A DNA stretch of 64,000 bases from JdFR-22 sp964534325 (GTDB taxonomy: Archaea > Halobacteriota > Archaeoglobi > Archaeoglobales > Archaeoglobaceae). The translations under genes were made by a program, and so were the position numbers. Location: assembly GCA_964534325.1 (NCBI GenBank), contig CAZHOR010000008.1, positions 1 to 64,000 of the forward strand, in the 5' to 3' direction. Position 1 is the stretch's first letter. Every line of letters starts with the position of its first letter. The notes under the pieces are model-generated. The model was not told the origin of the DNA. It saw only the letters and a list, made by a program, of their open reading frames with translations, and did not search any database. Below, piece after piece: positions 35,714-44,032 of the stretch.

Positions 35714-36352
35714 ATGAGTGAGAAGGATTATTCCAAAGAGCAGCTCTTAACGCTTATCAATAAGACCTTGCGGCATGACGTGCTCAATGACCTGACTATC
35801 GTCAATAACTGTATTGAAGTATATAAAGAAAATAAAGACGAAAAAATGCTCAACAACGTCCTTAGTATTGTCAGGAGGAGTATAGAGCTCATCAAGAACA
35901 TGAAGGAGCTGGAAGTTCTGGTGAATGCAGGAGAAAATCTAAAAGTCTATGATGTGGGGAACGTTATTGAGAACAGCAAAGAAAAACACCAAATAGAGAT
36001 CAATATTGAGGGCTCCTGTAAAGCTTTAATCGACGAAGCGTTCAGCTCCGTAATAGATAATCTGATAAGAAACGCTATTATCCACGGAAATGCCACCAGG
36101 ATCGATTTTAATATAAATGAAGAAGGAGATAGGTGCTCCATAGAGATCGCCGATAATGGAAGCGGGATTCCTGATGACATCAAAGAACTCATTTTCGAAG
36201 AAGGGTTCACTGGAGACGATCAGGGGACTGGATTGGGGTTATATATAGCCAGAAAAACCGTGGAGAGGTATGGGGGGAGAATTAAAGTTGAAGACAACCG
36301 CAACCAGGAAAAGGGCACTAAATTTCTCATCGAATTAAAGTCAGAAGCATAG
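35714..36352 (+). CDS. Sensorless histidine kinase (HATPase domain)
   Basis: This 212-residue protein has an H-box LRHDVLND with His21, an N-box NLIRNAIIHGNA, a G1 box IADNGSGIPDD and a G2 box GTGLGLYIA, that is, a complete histidine kinase catalytic core with no sensor or membrane domain. It is short even for archaeal orphan kinases. The H-box begins almost at the N-terminus. No response regulator is adjacent, so its partner must be elsewhere. Confidence 0.88.
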   Translation: MSEKDYSKEQLLTLINKTLRHDVLNDLTIVNNCIEVYKENKDEKMLNNVLSIVRRSIELIKNMKELEVLVNAGENLKVYDVGNVIENSKEKHQIEINIEGSCKALIDEAFSSVIDNLIRNAIIHGNATRIDFNINEEGDRCSIEIADNGSGIPDDIKELIFEEGFTGDDQGTGLGLYIARKTVERYGGRIKVEDNRNQEKGTKFLIELKSEA

Positions 36353-36468
36353 GGTTCTGCTAAAACGTAGGCCATCATTTTATGCTTTTGTATTATTAAA
36401 ATATCTTGTTTTATTCTTCTCTAAATCGTAATTAAACTTAGATATATAGCATCATATGATTGGGGTGT

Positions 36469-37074
36469 ATGGGTAAAAACAGCTTCCGCTCCAAGAATGA
36501 GGTCAGGGATTACGTCTGGGGGAATATAGAAGCTACCTTTCCTTTGCCGGTAGAAGGCAGGATCCCCAATTTCAGGGGAGCTAAAAAAGCATGCGGCAGG
36601 ATAAGGGAGCTGGAAAAGTATAAGAAAGCAGATATAGTGTTCTCCGCTCCGGATTCACCTCTTAAGAGGGCAAGAGAAATTGTCATGGAAGACAAAAAAA
36701 GATTGCTGGCGGTTAAACCCAAATTAACCGGATTTTTGCTTTTAAAAGACGCAGAGGACGTCACCATAAAAGGCATGTTAAGATACGGGAATGAGGTACC
36801 AAAGGAGAGTTTACACACCCTTAATAAAGTGGATATATTTCTTCAGGGTTGTGTGGCTGTCGACGGAAAAGGGAACAGGATCGGTAAAGGGAGCGGGTAT
36901 GGCGACAAAGAATACGAAATGATCAAAAGAGCAGGTTTGTTGACCGATAGCCTCTATGTGGTGGTAGCCAGTGATTTTCAGGTATTTGACGATTTCAGCC
37001 ACCTAATGAGCGAGCACGACGCTAAGGCTGACGTCATTCTAACACATACATCAATTATATGGTGCAAAAGATAG
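36469..37074 (+). CDS. 5-formyltetrahydrofolate cyclo-ligase family protein
   Basis: This 201-residue protein has the family motif IGKGSGYGDKEYE near residues 137-149 and an N-terminal basic stretch (GKNSFRSKNEVRDYVW). Members make 5,10-methenyl-THF from 5-formyl-THF; archaeal ones are often called so by similarity only. ATG 36469 follows GGGGTG; TTG 36460 is the alternative. The substrate could be another pterin in an archaeon. Confidence 0.75.
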   Translation: MGKNSFRSKNEVRDYVWGNIEATFPLPVEGRIPNFRGAKKACGRIRELEKYKKADIVFSAPDSPLKRAREIVMEDKKRLLAVKPKLTGFLLLKDAEDVTIKGMLRYGNEVPKESLHTLNKVDIFLQGCVAVDGKGNRIGKGSGYGDKEYEMIKRAGLLTDSLYVVVASDFQVFDDFSHLMSEHDAKADVILTHTSIIWCKR

Positions 37075-37139
37075 CTGATAGCTAAATTAACTTAAGTATA
37101 TCTCGAAAGTCTTATTAACGTATCTTCTCTACTTATTTT

Positions 37140-37511
37140 ATGGCAAAGAGAATTGCTCTTATGGCATGCAAACGAGTTAAACAGCAGAATATTTGCCCGG
37201 CGGACGCCAGATGTCTTGTAGCGCTTATGCGGAGAGAGGGGGAGTTTGAGAGATATAAAGATGAGGACGCGTCAATTGTAGGTATTATCGAATGCGGAGA
37301 ATGTCATGGAGAAAGAGCGCCGCTCCAACTTGCTTCACTGAAAGGTGTGCTGGCGAGTTTGGGAGAAACAGCTGACGTTATCCATACCGGGACGTGTATA
37401 TCAGCGTTCTGCAGGCACAAAGATGAGTTGATGAGCTACATTAAAAATAAGGTTAACATCGAGATCGTGGATGGTGGCCATAGATACGCTCCACCTTCTA
37501 TATTCCCTTGA
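37140..37511 (+). CDS. CGGC-domain protein
   Basis: This 123-residue protein begins KRIALMACKRVKQQNICPAD and has GIIECGECHGER and IHTGTCISAFC, the Cys-rich pattern of the CGGC domain, thought to bind metal. Its role is unknown. It begins 65 bases after the cyclo-ligase gene. Confidence 0.75.
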   Translation: MAKRIALMACKRVKQQNICPADARCLVALMRREGEFERYKDEDASIVGIIECGECHGERAPLQLASLKGVLASLGETADVIHTGTCISAFCRHKDELMSYIKNKVNIEIVDGGHRYAPPSIFP

Positions 37512-37531
37512 ATGATTTTTAGAACTTTAAT

Positions 37532-38044
37532 ATGAAACCCAGAGACCCTGTAGTTGATACGGTAAACGACCTCCTCCGGAAAAGCAATAGAGGTAAGAAC
37601 AAGATAAAGAAGACTGTTTCAGCGCATTTGGGATACTCTCCAGACAGCACATCAGAGCTTTTGAAGGCTTTCAAGAAGATCAGCGAGGATAAGAACATTC
37701 TGGCATCCATGGAAGCGAACGCAGAGAAGAAATATGGTGAGCTGGGGGAGAGGATGGTGGAGCTAAGCATCAGGAACTCTATGGCAATGCTGAGGTTGCG
37801 CAAAATAGCTGAAGAAAGGAATTTGAAGAAAGTCGAAGATAGGCAGCAGGCTGTGAACATCATTGAAGAAGTTTTTGGCTCCCCTTACGATTACATTGAC
37901 CTGATGAACGATATGGTGACCATTGAAGAGATCATAAGCGAGAATAAGAACCCCATCACCAGATTCTTCTCCACCCGCATCTCCCACCAATACAGAAAAA
38001 AACTGGAAATACTTGAAGAAGAATTATTCGATTCTTCCCAATAA
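37532..38044 (+). CDS. Unknown helical protein
   Basis: I do not recognise this 170-residue protein. It is charged and predicted largely helical: a basic N-terminus (RKSNRGKNKIKKTVSAHLGY), a long amphipathic central region (EKKYGELGERMVELSIRN) and an acidic C-terminus. There is no signal peptide or membrane segment. It begins 20 bases after the CGGC gene and probably shares its transcript. Confidence 0.6.
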   Translation: MKPRDPVVDTVNDLLRKSNRGKNKIKKTVSAHLGYSPDSTSELLKAFKKISEDKNILASMEANAEKKYGELGERMVELSIRNSMAMLRLRKIAEERNLKKVEDRQQAVNIIEEVFGSPYDYIDLMNDMVTIEEIISENKNPITRFFSTRISHQYRKKLEILEEELFDSSQ

Positions 38045-38183
38045 CTATGAACTAGAGACCAAAACCACTTACTGGTGGAGTGGGACGCCTTAAACTGTGA
38101 TCAACTAAACCATTGATTAAAAACCATCTATCATATAAAAACATAAATCTAAAAACTTATCTAAATTTAGTTCAATTCATCTT

Positions 38184-38666
38184 ATGAAACACACGTTACG
38201 AACGGGACTGAGTTTCGGATTAACTTCGGGTGTCATCACTACTCTGGGTCTGCTGGTCGGTTTGAGCTCTGGTACGAACTCAAAGATTGCGGTGATGGGA
38301 GGTATACTGGCTATCGCCATAGCAGACGCTTTCTCGGACTCTCTGGGCATCCACATCACGGAAGAGGCAAAGGATACGCACAGCGTCAAGGAAGTGTGGG
38401 AGTCAACGATCGCCACTTTCTTGTTCAAATTCGTTACTGCCATCACATTCATAGTTCCTGTTCTACTGCTGGATCTTTCCCTTGCCGTTGTAGCCAGTAT
38501 AGTATGGGGAATGTTATTGCTGGCTATATTCAGCTTTTATATCGCAAAAGATAGGGAGATAAGCTCCTGGAAAGTAATAGGGGAGCACGTAACTATAGCC
38601 CTGGTTGTGGTTCTGGTCTCACATTACGTAGGAGAATGGGTGAGGATCACTTTTGGATGGTCATAA
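38184..38666 (+). CDS. VIT/CCC1-family metal transporter-like membrane protein
   Basis: This 160-residue protein has about five hydrophobic segments. The N-terminal GLSFGLTSGVITTLGLLVG and ILAIAIADAFSDSLGIHIT fit the VIT1/CCC1 (iron, manganese) family in a short archaeal version. Metal specificity cannot be said. A TATA-like TCTAAATTTAG at 38159-38169 is about 20-25 bases before the ATG, so the transcript is probably leaderless or nearly so. Confidence 0.7.
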   Translation: MKHTLRTGLSFGLTSGVITTLGLLVGLSSGTNSKIAVMGGILAIAIADAFSDSLGIHITEEAKDTHSVKEVWESTIATFLFKFVTAITFIVPVLLLDLSLAVVASIVWGMLLLAIFSFYIAKDREISSWKVIGEHVTIALVVVLVSHYVGEWVRITFGWS

Positions 38667-38736
38667 ACTGTTGGTCCTAAACTGTATAACTGAATACGAT
38701 AATGCCTGAGCTCAAACACTTGCCGCGCCAGATATT

Positions 38737-39255
38737 CTATTTGGATAGGTCGAATAAAACTACCCTCTCTTTTATTATGTCCGGTAGTTTCTCTGCACCT
38801 GTGACCGCTAATTCTTCTTCATTTATTTTAAAGAATCTTTTCAGGTTCTCAGCTTTCTCTTCACCTATGTCGAGCACTTCTTCTTCCTTGAAGCCGGTAA
38901 CTTCTTTGAATTTGCTTATACAACCTTCTTCTCCCACCAGCACTGCTACCACTCTATTCTTCGAGTTCGGTTTCACACCCATCTCCAGAGCCTGGTTGAT
39001 CTGCCTGTTCGCTGAGGCGTATAGCATGATCTCTATGGGAAGGGCCCTGGCTACGTTCTTGCCCTCCCTCCATGAATCGATGGCTTTTCTGGAGGCGACC
39101 TCGGCATGTTCTCTATCGGCAATATACTCGGCACTCAAAAGAGCTATGTCACACCCGGTAAAGTTTAACTTCTCCAAAAAGTCTTCTATTTTACCCACTT
39201 GGACTGAACCCTCAATAATAAATATGTGAGAGGTTAAAGAGGCATATTCATTCAT
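38737..39255 (-). CDS. cgi121: KEOPS complex subunit Cgi121
   Basis: This 172-residue protein resembles archaeal Cgi121: GCDIALLSAEYIADREHAEVA, then RALPIEIMLYASANRQINQALEMGVK and AVLVG. KEOPS makes the universal t6A37 base of tRNA; Cgi121 binds the tRNA acceptor end and the Bud32 kinase. No other KEOPS genes are close. Its ATG overlaps the stop of the RecA-like gene by 4 bases, so the two are coupled. Confidence 0.85.
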   Translation of the reverse strand: MNEYASLTSHIFIIEGSVQVGKIEDFLEKLNFTGCDIALLSAEYIADREHAEVASRKAIDSWREGKNVARALPIEIMLYASANRQINQALEMGVKPNSKNRVVAVLVGEEGCISKFKEVTGFKEEEVLDIGEEKAENLKRFFKINEEELAVTGAEKLPDIIKERVVLFDLSK

Positions 39256-39965
39256 AATACTCTCATGACGGACTCCATTCTAAAACCTTTATTGGTGAGA
39301 TCGTATCTCAAAACGGTTTTGGGAACTAAGGCTCTTTTCAGCTTGAGGACCTTTAATCTCCTCTGCATTTCGTCCTCGATCTCTCTCATGGAGAATTCGA
39401 TGACCCCATCGCCAGCGTGCTTCATGGCTACTTCCGTCTGGTGGTCGAACATCCCTTTGGTCATCAACATGAAGAATAAGGACTCATCCTGTTTGGAGGT
39501 CCCTGAGAACTCCTCTACCAGCTTGAACACTTCTTCCCTATCGTAGTGGGTGAAGAAGTAGGTGATGTTGTTTATTATGACCCTGTCGTACCGCTCATCC
39601 TGTATGGATGTCTTCAAGCCGCTGAGGGTATCGTATCTGGTCCTTTTGAGATAGGCTTTAGCGGAATCCTCTTCTGTGGGCAAACCCATTCTGGTGGAGA
39701 CCAGATCAATGATATCTATTTTGGAGAGTATGTCGTCGGGCACGTCAAAGTAGAGGCGTATGCTCTCTTTGAGCTCCTCCACAGTATCGTCTGTGGTTAC
39801 GTAAAGGACCTTTTCACCATTTTTTAAACCCTCTATGGCAACATGAAGAGAAAATATATCTGCACCTGCTCCAGGTTCTTCTAGAAGCAAGACTACGCTA
39901 CCGCTGGACAACCCTCCCCCCAATTGAGCGTCCAGAGAGTTAATGCCAGTGGTAAACTGCCTCAT
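39252..39965 (-). CDS. RecA/KaiC-superfamily protein with degenerate Walker A (HTR-like)
   Basis: This 237-residue protein starts with TGINSLDAQLGGGLSSGSVVLL, like KaiC-type RecA domains, but the loop where GxxxxGKT is expected is EEPGAGADIFSLH, with no Lys-Thr. A Walker B-like strand (DRVIINNITYFF) is seen. Nucleotide binding may be weak or altered; this form is seen in archaeal HTR-like proteins. ATG 39965 is set by GGAGG eight bases upstream. It is coupled to cgi121. Confidence 0.75.
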   Translation of the reverse strand: MRQFTTGINSLDAQLGGGLSSGSVVLLLEEPGAGADIFSLHVAIEGLKNGEKVLYVTTDDTVEELKESIRLYFDVPDDILSKIDIIDLVSTRMGLPTEEDSAKAYLKRTRYDTLSGLKTSIQDERYDRVIINNITYFFTHYDREEVFKLVEEFSGTSKQDESLFFMLMTKGMFDHQTEVAMKHAGDGVIEFSMREIEDEMQRRLKVLKLKRALVPKTVLRYDLTNKGFRMESVMRVL

Positions 39966-39999
39966 TATTATAACCTCCTTACAATACTTTGTCATAGAA

Positions 40000-40007
40000 T
40001 TTATAAA
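40000..40007. promoter_or_regulatory. Shared palindromic TATA box between hisI and the RecA-like gene
   Basis: TTTATAAA is its own reverse complement and is the only good TATA candidate in the 63-base divergent space. To the right it is about 26 bases from ATG 40029; to the left it would place a start near 39978-39980 just before the GGAGG. One TATA element may serve both directions. Confidence 0.45.
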
Positions 40008-40028
40008 ACTTCTTGTTGGACTATGATT

Positions 40029-40343
40029 ATGGAATTGAAATATAACGATAAAGGACTTATACCGGTAATCGCTCAGGATTATGATACGAGAGAAGTTTTA
40101 ATGCTGGCTTATGCTAACGAGGACGCTTTGAGGAAGACATTTGAGACAGGAAAGGCACATTACTGGAGCAGAAGTAGAAAGGAGTTGTGGATGAAAGGTG
40201 GAACATCAGGGAACACTCAGGAAATCGTTGAGATCAGAACGGACTGTGATGCTGACACTATATTATATCTGGTCAGGCAGAACGGTAATGCATGTCACAC
40301 CGGCAATTACTCCTGCTTCTACACTGAACTGGAGGATTTGTGA
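40029..40343 (+). CDS. hisI: Phosphoribosyl-AMP cyclohydrolase
   Basis: This enzyme of about 104 residues opens the purine ring of PR-AMP in histidine synthesis. KGLIPVIAQDYDTREVLMLAYAN, GKAHYWSRSRKELWMKGG and the zinc-binding DCDADTILYLV and GNACHTGNYSCFY are all typical HisI. ATG 40029 gives the family-like start and fits a leaderless transcript from the TATA box; ATG 40023 adds two residues. The stop overlaps the next start (TGATG). Confidence 0.93.
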   Translation: MELKYNDKGLIPVIAQDYDTREVLMLAYANEDALRKTFETGKAHYWSRSRKELWMKGGTSGNTQEIVEIRTDCDADTILYLVRQNGNACHTGNYSCFYTELEDL

Positions 40344-42127
40344 TGAAGAAATATGTTGTTGACACCAGTGTCCTGATAGATGGTAGGGTTTCCCAAATGC
40401 TGGAGAAGGATCAGATCGAGGGCACGATAATCATCCCCGAGTCTGCGATGGCAGAGCTTGAATCTCAGGCGAACTTCGGGAAGATAAGCGGTATCCAGGG
40501 CCTGGAAGAAGTGGAGATGATCAAGAAGTTGAGTAAAGAGAAGGATTTTGAGCTGCTTTATGTGGGTGATAGGCCCAATCTGGAACAAATAAGGATGTCC
40601 AAAGGAGGAGAAATAGACCACCTCATAAGGAAGGTGGCGGAGAGCGAGAAAGCGATCCTTATCACCAGTGATAATGTCCAGCATCATGTTGCTATTTCCC
40701 GGGGTATAGAGTCAATGTTCTTTAAACAGGAGAGGGTCACTCCGGAAGAGACAAAGATACTGTCCTTCTTCACTCCGGATTGTACCAGCGTTCACTTGAG
40801 AGAGGGTGTGCTTCCTTGTGCTAAAAGGGGGGAACTGGGAAATCTCAAACTGGTTTGTATCAGGGAAGACCCTATGACCGTTGAGGAGCTTCAGCAAATA
40901 GCTCATGAGATCCTTGAGGCTGCCAGACAGGATGGGGACAGCACCATTGAGATAGAAAGGCATGGGGCGACGGTAGTACAGCTGAGGGATTTGAGGATCG
41001 CCATTGCGGAAAGACCCTTCTCGGACAGAATGGAGATCACGGCTGTAAGGCCAGTTGCAAAGCTAACGCTGGACGAATACGGGGTAAGTGATGACTTAAA
41101 AGGGAGGTTTGTAGAAAGACAGAGAGGAGTAATGATCTCTGGACCTCCTGGAGCTGGAAAGTCCACCTTTGCGGCAAGTGTGGCTGACTTCCTCATGGAC
41201 AATGGGTTCATGATAAAGACCATGGAAAGCCCCAGAGACCTCATGGTCAGGGACGACATAACCCAGTATGCTCCACTGGATAACGATATGCGATTGACAG
41301 CTGACCTATTATTGCTGGTGAGGCCGGATTACACTATATACGATGAGCTGAGGAGGACCTCTGATTTCCAGGTCTATGCGGATATGCGGCTGGCTGGAGT
41401 GGGAATGATAGGTGTCAGTCACGCGACCAGAGCCATTGATGCGGTTCAGAGAATGATCGGAAGAGTAGAGCTGGGAATGATACCTCAGGTAGTGGACACC
41501 ATAATATTCATCGATGCTGGAAGACTGGAAAAGGTTTATGAGCTCAACTTCACAGTCAAAGTCCCTGCGGGAATGTATGAGTCCGATCTGGCCCGACCGG
41601 TCATAGAGATATCCGATTTCAATACCAAAAGTGTGGAGTACGAAGTCTATACGTTTGGAGAGCAGGTCGTGGTCATGCCTGTAGCCAAGGAAAAAAAAGA
41701 CCTGGGACCTGTGGAGAACAGGATTGAAGGAGTTATTGCCAATTACGCCAGCAGATACGAGATAGACGTCCTGAATGAAAGAAAAGCAGTGATAAAAGTT
41801 CCCGAAGAAGAGATCCCATCAGTGGTGGGAAAAAAAGGGAGAACTATAAATAGGATTGAAGAAACTCTGGGGATGAGTATCGACATTTATCCTCTACCAG
41901 TTGAGGAAGAGAGTAGGGAGGTAGAAGTGACCGAAACCAACAAACACTTGATCATCCACGCCGAAGGATTGGAAAAAAAGAAAGTAGATATCTATGCCAA
42001 CGGTGAGTTCCTATTAACAGCATCGGTAGGAAGCAAAGGCCAGATAAGGGTTAGAAAAGAGACTGAGGCCGGTAGAGATTTGAGAAAGGCCCTTGCAAAG
42101 GGAGCTGAAATTTACATAAATTATTGA
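40343..42127 (+). CDS. PIN domain - ATPase - KH domain protein
   Basis: This 594-residue protein combines a PIN nuclease domain (VVDTSVLIDGR, Asp7), a GspE/PilT-like ATPase with Walker A GPPGAGKST (residues 267-275), and a KH RNA-binding domain with GKKG at 496-499, followed by a C-terminal strand-rich tail. The order is that of archaeal PINc/VapC-ATPase proteins, which probably process RNA or help assemble a ribonucleoprotein; the exact role is not known. Its start overlaps the hisI stop by one base. Confidence 0.88.
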   Translation: MKKYVVDTSVLIDGRVSQMLEKDQIEGTIIIPESAMAELESQANFGKISGIQGLEEVEMIKKLSKEKDFELLYVGDRPNLEQIRMSKGGEIDHLIRKVAESEKAILITSDNVQHHVAISRGIESMFFKQERVTPEETKILSFFTPDCTSVHLREGVLPCAKRGELGNLKLVCIREDPMTVEELQQIAHEILEAARQDGDSTIEIERHGATVVQLRDLRIAIAERPFSDRMEITAVRPVAKLTLDEYGVSDDLKGRFVERQRGVMISGPPGAGKSTFAASVADFLMDNGFMIKTMESPRDLMVRDDITQYAPLDNDMRLTADLLLLVRPDYTIYDELRRTSDFQVYADMRLAGVGMIGVSHATRAIDAVQRMIGRVELGMIPQVVDTIIFIDAGRLEKVYELNFTVKVPAGMYESDLARPVIEISDFNTKSVEYEVYTFGEQVVVMPVAKEKKDLGPVENRIEGVIANYASRYEIDVLNERKAVIKVPEEEIPSVVGKKGRTINRIEETLGMSIDIYPLPVEEESREVEVTETNKHLIIHAEGLEKKKVDIYANGEFLLTASVGSKGQIRVRKETEAGRDLRKALAKGAEIYINY

Positions 42128-42136
42128 GGGTTTCAA

Positions 42137-42970
42137 TTGAAATTGAATGTAAGATACGTATTTTTGGCCATATACATAGTGGTGGCATTGATCGCTCTCG
42201 CAGCCACACCCCAGTACCAGGAAGCGGGTTTTCAGGCATTTGAAGACCCCTCTGACGTGTCGAACTCTTTACTGTATTTTGGAGCTATTCTGGGTTTTAC
42301 AGCGTTGATCCTGATCATAGCGAGATATAAAGAAGGTTTTCTTCAGATAATGCTCTACCTCTTGATCCTGATGGCAATATATTACGTGTTCGTCCCCTTC
42401 ATTGGAATATACTCCATGATCCCGTCTGTTCTGATCGTCGTTCTATTGATCAAGAGGAGCAACTGGTTTGTGATCGATGTGGCAGCATTGCTGCTGGCGG
42501 CAGGCATAACTTCTATATTCGGCATAAGTCTTGAACCCCTGCCGGTGATAGTCCTGATGGCTGCGCTGGCGATCTATGATGCCATCTCGGTTTACAAGAC
42601 CAAGCACATGGTCAGTCTGGCCGAATCTGTGACCAAGCTCAAGTTACCCATGTTGTTCGTTGTGCCGTATTCTCTCAAATTCAAATTTGAGGACCTGGAA
42701 GATGCCAGAGGTAAAGCATCATTCATGGGAGTGGGTGATGTGGTGATACCCAATATACTGGTGGTCTCTTCCCAGATGTTCTCCAACGCAAGTTATATTG
42801 GCTTCATCAAGATCCCTGCCCTGACCACATTAATAGGGGGGACTCTGGGCCTGATGGCCCTTCTTATACTTATGGAGAAGAGAGCAGGAGCACATCCGGG
42901 GCTTCCATTCCTAAATACAGGGGCTATAGTAGGATACCTGGTAGCTATTCTCTTTTTAGCTCCTTCATAG
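42137..42970 (+). CDS. Presenilin / signal peptide peptidase homologue (A22-type membrane protease)
   Basis: This 277-residue protein has about nine hydrophobic segments and the two catalytic aspartate motifs, YDAISVYKTKH and GVGDVVIPN, of presenilin-like intramembrane aspartyl proteases. The usual third motif PAL is PGLPFLN here, an Ala-to-Gly change. It begins with TTG at 42137 nine bases after the PIN-KH stop, with GAGGG between. It would cut membrane-embedded peptides. Its 3' end overlaps the convergent NOG1-like gene by 26 bases. Confidence 0.88.
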   Translation: MKLNVRYVFLAIYIVVALIALAATPQYQEAGFQAFEDPSDVSNSLLYFGAILGFTALILIIARYKEGFLQIMLYLLILMAIYYVFVPFIGIYSMIPSVLIVVLLIKRSNWFVIDVAALLLAAGITSIFGISLEPLPVIVLMAALAIYDAISVYKTKHMVSLAESVTKLKLPMLFVVPYSLKFKFEDLEDARGKASFMGVGDVVIPNILVVSSQMFSNASYIGFIKIPALTTLIGGTLGLMALLILMEKRAGAHPGLPFLNTGAIVGYLVAILFLAPS

Positions 42971-43877
42971 AAATTTGGACAACTTCATCCATCCCTTCAT
43001 CCGTGAAGATGGAGAAAGCAGGTATGTCCCTGTATTCGTGCATATCTGCCTTGGAGTAGACGGGGATGATGGGTATCTCAAAACTGCGCCTGACTTCATT
43101 TAGAAGGGATTTCTGAGCCTCCCAGGTGTACCCACACGTCTCCGTAGGATCTATAATGAACAGTATGCAGTCAGCAAGATACTTGAGGCACAGGATCGCT
43201 CTTTTCTCGATGTTGTTCCTCTTGTCGAAGGGCCGGTCTAGAAGACCTGGGGTATCGATTATCTGGACCTTCTCTCCGTTGAGACTTCTGAGCCCCACAA
43301 ATATCTCTTTGGTGGTGAAAGGGTAAGTGGCTACTTCCGGCTTGACTGTGGATATTTTTGCTACCAGACTCGACTTTCCCACATTGGGATATCCGGCCAC
43401 CACTAAAGTGGGGGAATCGTTAAAGGTCGGTATCTTTCTCAACAGGTTTCTGGCTTCATTCAGGTATCTAAGCTGAGGGTCGATTTGATTTATGATGGAA
43501 GAAACCCTGCCATAGGAAGATTTTAAGACCGAATCGATATCCTTACCCTTCTTGATCTCCTTAACGCTCTTATTGATGACCCTGTGAACCGACTCGTCAG
43601 CCCATTTCAATGATGCCAGAGCCTTTTTAAGCTTTCCAATCCCTACAGTAACATCTACCAGCTCTCTGTAGAAGTCGGGCAGGTTGTCGTAGCTGGGGTG
43701 CGACGAATTGATTTTTTGAAGATGATTTGAAGTAACATTAAGTATAGTATTTAATTTATTAATGTATCTCTTCTTTTTGTTCCGCTCACTGATCTTAGAA
43801 GCCCTCCGAAAAGCTTTATCGATTAATTCCTCTGCTGTCAGGACAGTAGGCAGCTTTCTGGGCTCAAATCTTTCCAT
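42945..43877 (-). CDS. NOG1-type GTPase
   Basis: This 310-residue protein has a helical N-terminal domain and then a TRAFAC/Obg-like G domain: GYPNVGKSS (G1), TTKEI (G2), DTPGLLDRP (G3), and YSKADM in place of NKxD (G4). Archaeal NOG1 relatives bind the ribosome's large subunit during assembly. ATG 43877 is set by GGAG upstream (AAAGGAGATAAT). It is a single gene with a 25-base convergent overlap with the protease gene. Confidence 0.85.
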   Translation of the reverse strand: MERFEPRKLPTVLTAEELIDKAFRRASKISERNKKKRYINKLNTILNVTSNHLQKINSSHPSYDNLPDFYRELVDVTVGIGKLKKALASLKWADESVHRVINKSVKEIKKGKDIDSVLKSSYGRVSSIINQIDPQLRYLNEARNLLRKIPTFNDSPTLVVAGYPNVGKSSLVAKISTVKPEVATYPFTTKEIFVGLRSLNGEKVQIIDTPGLLDRPFDKRNNIEKRAILCLKYLADCILFIIDPTETCGYTWEAQKSLLNEVRRSFEIPIIPVYSKADMHEYRDIPAFSIFTDEGMDEVVQISMKELKRE

Positions 43878-44032
43878 ATTATCTCCTTTGTTCATTTATT
43901 GGTTAAAACCCCTTACTTTTACTAAATTTAAATATGGTGGAACTCCTAAAGGTATTTTTAAGTGAAATATTTACTTTGCAAGAAAGATATTTATACTCTT
44001 TTCTTTTATCGTATGGTAGCCGAGGGAGCATA

